Part shown: positions 7,833 through 14,158 of the stretch, one piece after another
How positions within the stretch are numbered: the first letter of the stretch is position 1
Layout of the letters: every line of letters starts with the position of its first letter
From: Pseudomonadota bacterium
GTDB taxonomy: Bacteria > Pseudomonadota > Alphaproteobacteria > Rhizobiales > Rhizobiaceae
Assembly: GCA_023387775.1 (NCBI GenBank)
Contig: JAEWHN010000022.1
Coordinates: 1-16,569, forward strand
Direction: 5' to 3'
Length of the DNA stretch: 16,569 bases
Translations under genes and position numbers: made by a program
Notes under the pieces: generated by a model
Told to the model about the DNA's origin: nothing
Seen by the model: the letters and a program-made list of their open reading frames with translations, nothing else
The model's database searches: none

Positions 7833-8861
7833 TTGCTGATCTATTCCGACGAAAATCTGGAGGTAATTCATAGGCCGGGCTCGTCGGCCTATCTTCTTGT
7901 CACCTTCAATGAAATGGAGATGCACGCAAATGGCAGCCGCTTCTGGGGGCAGCGGTTTTGCGAGAAGTCGGACATCGCCGCCCTGGGTTTCATGAGCCGG
8001 CGCCCCAACTGGTTCCCCGCGGCGAGCATGGTCAAAGCCCGCATAGCGACAGGGCCGATCCTGCGGCAGGCCGCCGAACGCATCCTTTACGGTCACTCCC
8101 AGGGCGGCTATGCGGCGCTCCGCTATCGCCGGCTTCTTAATGCGGATGTCGCAATCGCCTTCTGCCCGCAGATCTCCATCGATCCCAGGACGGTTTCCTT
8201 CGACGGCCGCTTCACGAGTCATTTTTTGCCCTCGCTCCATGACGGCATGGAGATCGCGCCCGTGCACGCAGCCGGCCGTGCCTACGTGTTCCACGACCCG
8301 TTCCATGCCGTCGATCGCGAGCACGCGAAGCGGATCGCTGCATTGCAAGAGGGGACACGTCTCGTCCCGGTGCACATGACCGGTCACGGCACTGTCCGGG
8401 CCTTCGCGGGGACGGCACGCGGGCTGGCGCTTATCGAGGCCTGCCGTGCCGACGATTTGTTCGGCCTCAACGCACTCGCTCGCGCGGTCCGGGTCGGAGA
8501 CCCCATGCGACCCTACCAGATCGCGCTGACCGCCATTCCCCGCCACCCGGCCTGGGCCGACCGGCTCCACGCGCGCCTCGGCAACAGCTTTTCGCCCGTG
8601 CAGCGGGCCAATTTCCTCTACCACCGGGCCAACCGACACATTCGCGACGGAGAGTTGGCGACCGCGCGCGGCATGCTTGTCGAGGCCGCGGCTCTTCAAA
8701 CGGGCAATAGCGGGCCTGCTCGGCGCCTGCAGGAACTTGACGCGCGCATCGCCGGCACGATCCGGACGGAATTCCTTGAACAGTACCAGGGATGCATGAG
8801 TTCGCTTAGCGTCCAGGCGGCATCAAGGAACGCGGTTCGAAATCAGAGTCTATGCCAATGA
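7833..8861 (+). CDS. Alpha/beta-hydrolase-fold protein, possible glycan acyl-esterase
   Basis: This is a cytoplasmic-looking protein of about 342 residues with no signal peptide. It contains a nucleophile elbow GHSQGG with Ser89. A candidate acid is Asp155 or Asp161 (HDPFHAVD), and a candidate catalytic histidine is His185 in HMTGHGT; together these give a plausible serine-hydrolase triad. After about residue 250 the chain becomes a helical tail (FLYHRANRHIRDGELATARG) that resembles a TPR-like pair. The start is unusual. There is no ATG near the fold's first strand. TTG at 7833 sits six bases after GGGAG and is preferred; TTG at 7827 abuts that box. A seven-codon reading frame (ATG 7816 to TGA 7839) overlaps this start. 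In a glycan operon, removal or addition of acyl groups is the natural guess, but the substrate is unknown. Confidence 0.78.
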   Translation: MLIYSDENLEVIHRPGSSAYLLVTFNEMEMHANGSRFWGQRFCEKSDIAALGFMSRRPNWFPAASMVKARIATGPILRQAAERILYGHSQGGYAALRYRRLLNADVAIAFCPQISIDPRTVSFDGRFTSHFLPSLHDGMEIAPVHAAGRAYVFHDPFHAVDREHAKRIAALQEGTRLVPVHMTGHGTVRAFAGTARGLALIEACRADDLFGLNALARAVRVGDPMRPYQIALTAIPRHPAWADRLHARLGNSFSPVQRANFLYHRANRHIRDGELATARGMLVEAAALQTGNSGPARRLQELDARIAGTIRTEFLEQYQGCMSSLSVQAASRNAVRNQSLCQ

Positions 8862-8899
8862 TTGGCGAGCAAGAAGCGAAGCAGGGGAAGGGGCCGTCC

Positions 8900-9781
8900 G
8901 TGAAGGGTATAATTCTAGCGGGCGGTAGTGGGACAAGGCTTTATCCCGCGACGCTCGCAGTATCGAAGCAGATACTGCCGATCTACGACAAGCCGATGAT
9001 CTACTATCCGCTGAGCGTGCTGATGCTGGCGGGCATACGAGAGATTCTTGTAATCTCCACGCCGCAGGATCTGCCGCAGTTCCAGCGCCTTTTGGGCGAC
9101 GGTTCCGCGTTCGGCATTGCGCTGTCCTATGCAGAGCAGCCTACGCCGAACGGACTGGCCGAGGCCTTCATCATCGGAAGCGAATTTATCGGCGATGATC
9201 CAGTGGCGCTCATACTTGGCGACAACATCTTTTATGGCGACGGCCTTTCACAGCATTGCCGTGCAGCCGTGGGACGCACCAGCGGGGCCTCGGTTTTCGC
9301 CTACCAGGTCGAGGATCCGCAGCGCTATGGCGTGGTGTATTTCGACCGTGAAACCCAGCGGGCGCTCTCTATTGAAGAAAAGCCGGCTCAACCACGTTCA
9401 AACTGGGCCGTCACCGGGCTCTATTTTTATGACAACTCGGTAGTCGAGATCGCTTCGTCGGTCAGGCCTTCGGCAAGAGGTGAGCGCGAGATCACCGATG
9501 TCAACAAAGCCTATCTCGACCAGGGCAAGCTGCATGTCATGCGGCTTGGCCGAGGTTACGCCTGGCTGGACACGGGGACGCACGACAGCTTGCACGATGC
9601 GTCGTCGTTTGTTCGTACGATAGAGCTTCGGCAAGGCATCAAGATCATGTGCCCCGAAGAGATCGGCTTCGAACTGGGCTGGCTGAGCGAAGCTGAAGTG
9701 CTGGCAAGGGCGGCCTCCTTGGGCAAGACCGATTATGCGCGCTATCTCGAGCGCCGGGTTCGGGAACTCGCCCATGGTTGA
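8900..9781 (+). CDS. rfbA: Glucose-1-phosphate thymidylyltransferase
   Basis: The enzyme joins dTTP and glucose-1-phosphate to make dTDP-glucose, the first step to dTDP-L-rhamnose, in the cytoplasm. The 293-residue product has the family's usual length and signatures: MKGIILAGGSGTRLYP at the very N-terminus (nucleotide loop), SKQILPIYDKPMIYYP with the phosphate-binding lysine, and LGDNIFYG with a metal-binding aspartate. GTG at 8900 is chosen over an in-frame ATG at 8852 because AAGGGG lies six bases upstream and because the nucleotide-binding motif conventionally starts at residue 1 or 2. The ATG at 8852 would overlap the preceding gene and add 16 non-homologous residues. It is the first of four packed rhamnose genes; its stop overlaps rfbC by eight bases. 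Confidence 0.97.
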   Translation: MKGIILAGGSGTRLYPATLAVSKQILPIYDKPMIYYPLSVLMLAGIREILVISTPQDLPQFQRLLGDGSAFGIALSYAEQPTPNGLAEAFIIGSEFIGDDPVALILGDNIFYGDGLSQHCRAAVGRTSGASVFAYQVEDPQRYGVVYFDRETQRALSIEEKPAQPRSNWAVTGLYFYDNSVVEIASSVRPSARGEREITDVNKAYLDQGKLHVMRLGRGYAWLDTGTHDSLHDASSFVRTIELRQGIKIMCPEEIGFELGWLSEAEVLARAASLGKTDYARYLERRVRELAHG

Positions 9782-10337
9782 TGTGCTGAGCCTTGGGCTG
9801 GAAGGGGTTTTTGAGATTCGTCCTCCAAAGTTCGATGATGCACGAGGTTTCTTTTCGGAGACCTGGAATGCTGCGAAACTTGCAAAAGCCGGCATCTCGA
9901 TCGATTTCGTGCAGGACAATCACTCGTTTTCGCGCATACCGGGCGTAATGCGGGGCCTGCATTTTCAGATGCCGCCGTTTGCGCAGGACAAACTCGTGCG
10001 CGTTCTTCGCGGCTCCGTGTTCGATGTCGCAGTCGATATTCGCCGAGGCTCGCCGACCTTCGGAAAATGGATCGCTGTCACGCTTTCGGGTCGGCAATGG
10101 AACCAGATCCTCGTGCCCAAGGGCTTTGCGCACGGCTTTGTCACGCTCGAGCCCGATACCGAGGTCGTCTACAAAGTCTCGGCTCCATATTCGCGACCTC
10201 ATGACAGGTCCATCCGCTTCGATGATCCCGATATCGCGATTGACTGGCCCGTCCCGGCGACCGACATGGTCCTGTCGGCCAAGGATGAAGCCGCGCCGTT
10301 CCTGGCTGATCTGGAAACCGGATTTGTTTACCAGTGA
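9774..10337 (+). CDS. rfbC: dTDP-4-dehydrorhamnose 3,5-epimerase
   Basis: This cupin-fold enzyme inverts C3 and C5 of dTDP-4-keto-6-deoxyglucose, the third step of dTDP-L-rhamnose synthesis. The 187-residue length is typical. Key residues are visible: GVMRGLHFQ with the catalytic His63, DKLVRVLRG with Lys73, FDVAVDIRRGSPTFGKW, GFAHGFVTL and VVYKVS with the catalytic Tyr133. The start ATG 9774 lies inside the end of rfbA (eight-base overlap) and has GGGA eight bases upstream; longer in-frame starts lie within rfbA. The stop overlaps the start of the next gene as GTGA, so translation is probably coupled. Confidence 0.97.
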   Translation: MVDVLSLGLEGVFEIRPPKFDDARGFFSETWNAAKLAKAGISIDFVQDNHSFSRIPGVMRGLHFQMPPFAQDKLVRVLRGSVFDVAVDIRRGSPTFGKWIAVTLSGRQWNQILVPKGFAHGFVTLEPDTEVVYKVSAPYSRPHDRSIRFDDPDIAIDWPVPATDMVLSAKDEAAPFLADLETGFVYQ

Positions 10338-11413
10338 ATCACGCCTTGCCAACAGTCCTCGTTACGGGCGGTGCGGGTTTCATTGGCTCTGCCGTCTGCC
10401 GCCATCTGATCCACACCGGACGCTATCGCGTCGTCAATCTCGACAAGCTGACCTATGCGGGCAGTCTCACATCGCTACGCGACATTGAGGGTCATCCGAA
10501 CTACGTCTTTCACCGCGCAGATATTTGCGACACCAATTCCGTGAGGCGGATATTGGCTGCCGAGAAGGTGGACCGGATCATGCATCTGGCGGCCGAAAGC
10601 CATGTCGACAGGTCCATCGACGGGCCCATGGTTTTCGTGAACACCAATGTCGCGGGAACGGTAAGCGTCCTTGCCGCCGCCGCCGATCATTGGCGTAAAC
10701 TTGGTGATGACGCCCGCATGGGCTTCCGCTTCCACCATGTTTCCACAGACGAAGTATTCGGAGACCTGCCTTTCAACTCCGGTGTCTTTACCGAGGAAAC
10801 CCCTTACAAGCCGTCCTCGCCCTATTCTGCGTCGAAGGCGGCGTCGGACCATTTTGTGCGCGCCTGGCATGGAACCTATGGGCTGCCGGTCGTCATCTCG
10901 AACAGCTCGAACAACTACGGCCCATTTCATTTTCCGGAAAAGCTTATACCGCTCATCATCACAAACGCCCTGGATGAGCGTCCTCTGCCGGTCTACGGCC
11001 GAGGCGCCAATGTGCGTGATTGGCTGTACGTCGAGGATCATGCTCGCGCGCTTGAAGCGGTGATGAGCAAGGGGCGGGACGGCGAAAGTTACAATATCGG
11101 CGGGCGGGCGGAGCGTACCAATCTTGAGGTGGTCCGAACCATTTGCGCCCTGCTCGACGCAAGGCGACCGCGAAAGGGGGGAAGGTCGTACACGGATCTC
11201 ATAACATTCGTCGCCGACCGGCCGGGCCACGACCGGCGTTATGCCATCGATCCCGCAAAGAGCGAGTGCGAATTGGGATGGCGTCCGCTTGAAACCTTTG
11301 AAACGGGAATCGCACGTACGGTCGACTGGTTTCTGGACAATAGCTGGTGGTGGAGACCAATCCATGAGCAGCTATTCGACGGAACTCGTCTTGGACTGGT
11401 GAGTGCCGGATGA
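10334..11413 (+). CDS. rfbB: dTDP-glucose 4,6-dehydratase
   Basis: This NAD-dependent short-chain dehydrogenase/reductase converts dTDP-glucose to dTDP-4-keto-6-deoxyglucose, step two of the rhamnose pathway. The 359-residue product shows the Rossmann motif TGGAGFIGS at residues 11-19, HLAAESHVDRSI, the dehydratase signature STDEVFGD with Thr-Asp-Glu at 138-140, and the catalytic YSASK (Tyr164, Lys168). NNYGPFHFPEKLIPLII and the GRGANVRDWLYVEDH segment bind the sugar nucleotide in this family. The start is GTG 10334, giving a four-base GTGA overlap with rfbC; no closer ATG precedes the nucleotide-binding strand. It ends in an ATGA overlap with rfbD. Confidence 0.97.
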   Translation: MNHALPTVLVTGGAGFIGSAVCRHLIHTGRYRVVNLDKLTYAGSLTSLRDIEGHPNYVFHRADICDTNSVRRILAAEKVDRIMHLAAESHVDRSIDGPMVFVNTNVAGTVSVLAAAADHWRKLGDDARMGFRFHHVSTDEVFGDLPFNSGVFTEETPYKPSSPYSASKAASDHFVRAWHGTYGLPVVISNSSNNYGPFHFPEKLIPLIITNALDERPLPVYGRGANVRDWLYVEDHARALEAVMSKGRDGESYNIGGRAERTNLEVVRTICALLDARRPRKGGRSYTDLITFVADRPGHDRRYAIDPAKSECELGWRPLETFETGIARTVDWFLDNSWWWRPIHEQLFDGTRLGLVSAG

Positions 11414-12312
11414 AAATCCTCGTCACCGGAAAAAACGGGCAGTTGGCTCGTTCACTGGCGGTCCGGGCGCAGGCCCACGACATCGATATCGTGTTCGCCG
11501 GCCGGCCGGAGTTTGATCTTGAGAACCCTTTGACGTTCGCCTCGGTGCTGAAGTCTGTCGCGCCTCATATGGTCATCAATGCAGCCGCGCATACCGGAGT
11601 TGATCAGCAGGAAGATGAGCCTCGGCGAGCATTCAGGATAAACGCCGAAGCCCCCGCCGAATTGGCGCGACTGACCCGATTGGCGGCTATTCCTATCATC
11701 CAGGTTTCGACGGACTACGTGTTCGACGGCAAATCCAGTGAACCGTATGTCGAGTCAGATGGGCCCAATCCACAAACAGTCTACGGGTGCAGCAAGCTTG
11801 CGGGCGAACAAGAAGTCCGCTCGGAGAACCCAGATCATCTGGTTGTTCGAACGGCATGGGTCTTCAGCCGATATGGTCGAAATTTCCTCAAGGCGATTTT
11901 GTCCGCGGCGCAAACGCGGAAGAGGCTTCAGGTGGTCGCGGACCAATTCGGGAATCCCACTGAAGCGCACGATCTAGCTGACGGTTTGCTGGCGGCAGCG
12001 CGCTTCCGGCGCGACCACCAAGGCTTTCCTCAAGGCCTGTATCACCTTGCGGGGCAGGGCAGGGCGAACTGGTACGAGTTGGCAAGGCAAATCCTTGAGA
12101 TTAGCAAGGCGATGGGCGGCCCGATCGCCGATGTCGAGCCAATAGCCAGTGATCAGTGGGTGGCCAAGGCCTTGAGACCGGCGAATTCCGAGCTGAATTC
12201 AGAGCGCTTTGCTCACGATTTCGGCTACCGTGCTGGACACTGGCGAGATCGTGTCTGTTCCATGGTGGGAAATGTCATAAAAGACTCAGTGACTGGCCAG
12301 GATAGTCGCTGA
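11410..12312 (+). CDS. rfbD: dTDP-4-dehydrorhamnose reductase
   Basis: This enzyme performs the last step, NAD(P)H-dependent reduction to dTDP-L-rhamnose. The 300-residue product is the usual length. It has MKILVTGKNGQLARSL as the cofactor-binding loop (the third glycine of the usual GxxGxxG is alanine), INAAAHTGVDQQEDE, QVSTDYVFDG with Thr101-Asp102, and the catalytic YGCSK (Tyr125, Lys129). The ATG overlaps the rfbB stop as ATGA. It is the last gene of the + strand polysaccharide run; a hairpin overlaps its stop codon, and the transposase stub beyond it points the other way. The C-terminus is complete. Confidence 0.96.
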   Translation: MKILVTGKNGQLARSLAVRAQAHDIDIVFAGRPEFDLENPLTFASVLKSVAPHMVINAAAHTGVDQQEDEPRRAFRINAEAPAELARLTRLAAIPIIQVSTDYVFDGKSSEPYVESDGPNPQTVYGCSKLAGEQEVRSENPDHLVVRTAWVFSRYGRNFLKAILSAAQTRKRLQVVADQFGNPTEAHDLADGLLAAARFRRDHQGFPQGLYHLAGQGRANWYELARQILEISKAMGGPIADVEPIASDQWVAKALRPANSELNSERFAHDFGYRAGHWRDRVCSMVGNVIKDSVTGQDSR

Positions 12313-12313
12313 G
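12285..12313 (+). terminator. Hairpin over the rfbD stop codon, possible terminator
   Basis: The arms 12285-12294 (CTCAGTGACT) and 12304-12313 (AGTCGCTGAG) pair over ten positions, nine Watson-Crick and one wobble, around a nine-base loop. The rfbD stop codon is inside the right arm. There is no T-run downstream, so this is not a classic intrinsic terminator. It may protect the 3' end or assist factor-dependent termination at the end of the long operon. Confidence 0.35.
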
Positions 12314-12327
12314 ACCTGCTGCACGGG

Positions 12328-12465
12328 TCAGTCGTCGGCTCGCCTTACTCGCACGGCTGAGGACACTGCGACACCGAACCGGGCTGCCGCCGAGCGGCAG
12401 CTCTCGCCCGCTTCGATGGCGCCAACAACGCGCTCGCGAAGATCATTGGAAAGAGGTGCCGTCAT
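12328..12465 (-). pseudogene. Truncated IS630-family transposase (N-terminal stub)
   Basis: Only 45 codons remain. The start MTAPLSNDLRERVVGAIEAG followed by CRSAAARFGVAVSSAVR is the characteristic N-terminal helix-turn-helix of IS630-type transposases common in rhizobia. Homology appears to stop around residue 39, where the protein should continue with a WSQRYR-like stretch; instead it reads VRRADD and stops. The DDE catalytic domain is absent, so it is inactive. An AGGAGG box (12476-12481, minus strand) precedes the ATG by ten bases. A 22-codon reading frame (12530-12462, minus) overlaps the start as ATGA. I could not identify terminal inverted repeats or a TA target duplication, so the extent of the original element is unknown. 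It marks a rearrangement next to the tRNA gene. Confidence 0.75.
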
Positions 12466-12715
12466 GAGATGCTTGCCTCCTGCCCAGCCAGCATCTTGAA
12501 CCACAAATCCCAACAGACCGGCAAGCGCATTGGCTCGACCCCGTGTCCCGCTTGTTGAGGTGCGACATAGGGCGGGGAAGGGTGCCGTGTTTCGAGCAGG
12601 AGGAATGACGTGGCGGGAGTGAGCAGTTTTCCACAGGCCGCGAAGCTAACGAAACCTGCTAACTTTCGCTGCTAATGCGATTCGTCAAGTATTTGATTTT
12701 ATCGAAGAAATTGTT
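12466..12715. other. Non-coding stretch with three GCTAAY repeats, between IS stub and tRNA
   Basis: I see no gene here. It holds GCTAAC at 12645, GCTAAC at 12658 and GCTAAT at 12671, exactly 13 bases apart, and TTTTCCACA (12627-12635), one mismatch from a consensus DnaA box. The part nearest the tRNA (about 12675-12715) is AT-rich and would be the tRNA 3' trailer on the minus strand. Some of this may be residual insertion-sequence DNA upstream of the transposase stub. Confidence 0.5.
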
Positions 12716-12789
12716 TGGCTGGGGAACCTGGATTCGAACCAGGACTAACGGAGTCAGAGTCCGCTGGTCTACCGTTAACCTATTCCCCA
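12716..12789 (-). tRNA. tRNA-Gln (anticodon CTG)
   Basis: Read on the minus strand, the 74-base gene folds completely. The acceptor TGGGGAA pairs with TTCCCCA, the D-arm is GGTT/GACC with loop AACGGTA, the anticodon stem is GCGGA/TCCGT with loop CTCTGAC (anticodon CTG, reading CAG), and the T-arm is CCTGG/CCAGG with TTCGAAT. The discriminator is G and the CCA tail is encoded. Its 3' end points toward the IS630 stub and the polysaccharide locus. Confidence 0.96.
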
Positions 12790-12856
12790 GCATTGCGGCG
12801 AAAAACCAAGCGCCGCGCCTGTCTCGAAGCAGTTGTTGCTGTCCGATGCGGGGTGG

Positions 12857-12884
12857 GTTTTAGCCATGGCGGGAAAATAGTCAA
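12857..12884 (-). promoter_or_regulatory. Candidate sigma-70-type promoter for tRNA-Gln
   Basis: On the minus strand TTGACT (12884-12879) is followed after 16 bases by TAAAAC (12862-12857), close to the -35/-10 consensus. Transcription would start near 12850, leaving a 5' leader of about 60 bases before the tRNA. That leader contains a perfect six-base inverted repeat, GCGGCG/CGCCGC (12795-12800 and 12811-12816). Confidence 0.4.
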
Positions 12885-12968
12885 GTGCGCAAAGCACTTC
12901 AATTCACGTTTCATCACGCCCAGAAACTGCGATGGCGCCGGCGACGCGAATTTTTCGCCATGCGGCGG

Positions 12969-13898
12969 TCAGGTGCGGCGGGAGAATTGCGTCTTTTCGA
13001 ACACCAGGACCATCACCAGCGCCAGAATCAGCGGGATGATGAGATAGAGCAGGCGGAACACCAGCAGCGCGGCAAGAACCGCCACCGGATCCATATCGGA
13101 CAGCCCGGCCAGGAATACGACTTCCAGCACGCCGAGCCCGCCCGGAGCGTGTGAAAGCAGGGCCACCGAGAACGAAATGACGAACACGCCCAGCACGACG
13201 AAATAGCCGGGATTTCCGGCCGCGGGCAGGGCGAAATAGATGATGGCCGCGGCGGCCATCAGCTCGATCGGTCCGATGATCAGCTGGCGCGCCACGATGG
13301 GCAGGCGCGGGTAGTGGATCTGCAGGCCGCCAAGCCGCAGCGGCTTCAGCCCCAGCCAGCTGCCGAAAACATATAGGCCGACCAAAGCAAGAATCACCGC
13401 GCCCGTTGTGCGCGAGGCCGAGATCGGCAGCACGTCGACGAAACGGTCGAGCACTTCCGGCTCGAAAATGAGCAGAAGCGCGCCGAGGAGCAGGGCGCCG
13501 AGCACGAAGGTGAAGGAACATAGCGCAACGAGGATGCCCACCTCCTGGCCGGTCAGGCCCTTGGTGGCATAGGCGCGGTAGCGGATCACCGCACCCGACA
13601 GCACCGAGCCGCCGATATTGTGCGACAGCGCATAGGTGGTGAAGGAGCAGGCCGTGATGAAGCCGAAGGAGATCTTCTTGCCGAGATGGCTGAGCGCGAT
13701 GTGGTCGTAGCCGGCCAGCGCCGCATAGGCCACCATTGAACTTGCCATGGCCAGGAGCCAGGCGCCCAGTGGAATCGCCGCCAGCCCGTCGCCCACATCC
13801 TCAAGCGAGATGCCGCGCAGTTCGTTGTAGAGCAGCCAGACCGAGAAGGCGACCGCGCCAAGCCCGACCACGGGCCAGATGTAACGCTTCCAGGTCAT
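12969..13898 (-). CDS. UPF0104 / lysylphosphatidylglycerol-synthase-type membrane protein
   Basis: This 309-residue integral membrane protein has about eight hydrophobic segments (near residues 5-24, 45-63, 78-92, 118-145, 165-183, 205-225, 232-250 and 272-300). It matches the membrane domain found in MprF and in the UPF0104/AglD family (PF03706): SHNIGGSVLSGAVIRYRAY near 92-110 and the family hallmark HAPGGLGVLEVVFL near 250-263. It lacks the soluble aminoacyl-transferase domain of MprF, so flippase or lipid-handling activity is only inference. ATG 13898 is chosen because the first membrane segment starts at once. The upstream extension to 14015 is Pro/Arg-rich and unlike the family. The only good ribosome site (AAAGGAG, 13929-13923) serves a five-codon frame whose TGA overlaps this ATG. 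The gene is divergent from ppx/gppA. Confidence 0.85.
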   Translation of the reverse strand: MTWKRYIWPVVGLGAVAFSVWLLYNELRGISLEDVGDGLAAIPLGAWLLAMASSMVAYAALAGYDHIALSHLGKKISFGFITACSFTTYALSHNIGGSVLSGAVIRYRAYATKGLTGQEVGILVALCSFTFVLGALLLGALLLIFEPEVLDRFVDVLPISASRTTGAVILALVGLYVFGSWLGLKPLRLGGLQIHYPRLPIVARQLIIGPIELMAAAAIIYFALPAAGNPGYFVVLGVFVISFSVALLSHAPGGLGVLEVVFLAGLSDMDPVAVLAALLVFRLLYLIIPLILALVMVLVFEKTQFSRRT

Positions 13899-13912
13899 CT
13901 CGGTGCGGCCAT
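13895..13912 (-). CDS. Five-codon upstream reading frame, possible coupling leader
   Basis: On the minus strand ATG (13912-13910) begins a frame reading MAAPR then TGA (13897-13895). Its stop overlaps the downstream ATG as ATGA. AAAGGAG lies ten bases before the small ATG, while the main gene has no ribosome site of its own at normal spacing. Reinitiation could therefore drive translation of the membrane protein. This is read directly from the sequence; function is inference. Confidence 0.3.
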   Translation of the reverse strand: MAAPR

Positions 13913-14059
13913 GCCTGCGGGGCTCCTTTGGCGGCGTCGGTGGGCGGGAGGGCGAGAACCGGACCCGCAGCGGCGGTGTTGTTCCAGAAATGCCCGATCG
14001 AAGCCGGCTGTTCAACCTTCAAGTCGAGCGCCGTGCGGGTCTATTTTTCATCGATGCCC

Positions 14060-14088
14060 TTGGTGAAGCAGTCCGGCGCTGCTATCCT
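14060..14088 (+). promoter_or_regulatory. Candidate promoter for ppx/gppA-rlmE
   Basis: TTGGTG (14060-14065) and TATCCT (14083-14088) are separated by 17 bases, giving a start near 14095 and a leader of about 64 bases before the GTG at 14159. The -35 match is partial. It lies in the 260-base divergent gap (13899-14158), in which I see no other gene. Confidence 0.35.
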
Positions 14089-14158
14089 GCGCCCAACTGA
14101 AAAATCGAAGCGTCTGCGGCGTCCAGTCGGTTCGCGCGACGCAAGAAGGACATTGCAG

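Noticed and set aside
8852..8899. Upstream ATG extension of rfbA
   Set aside because: It would add 16 residues before the conserved MKGIILAGG start. GTG 8900 has an AAGGGG box six bases upstream.
12443..12634. Minus-strand frame of 63 codons overlapping the transposase stub
   Set aside because: Cys/Ser/His-rich with no family resemblance. The IS630 N-terminus in the other frame explains the conserved part.
12925..12965. Short inverted repeats (GCGAA/TTCGC, ATGGCG/CGCCAT) after the membrane-protein gene
   Set aside because: The stems are five to six bases with mismatched context and no T-run on the minus strand, so they are too weak to call a terminator.
12675..13154. Several short plus-strand open frames across the tRNA and the gap beyond it
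   Set aside because: They cross the tRNA gene or run antisense to the membrane protein, have no ribosome sites and no recognisable motifs.
13736..14158. Upstream extension of the Ppx/GppA frame
   Set aside because: It overlaps the divergent membrane-protein gene and its leader, and reads as Arg/Pro/Ala-rich shadow sequence. A good ribosome site precedes GTG 14159.
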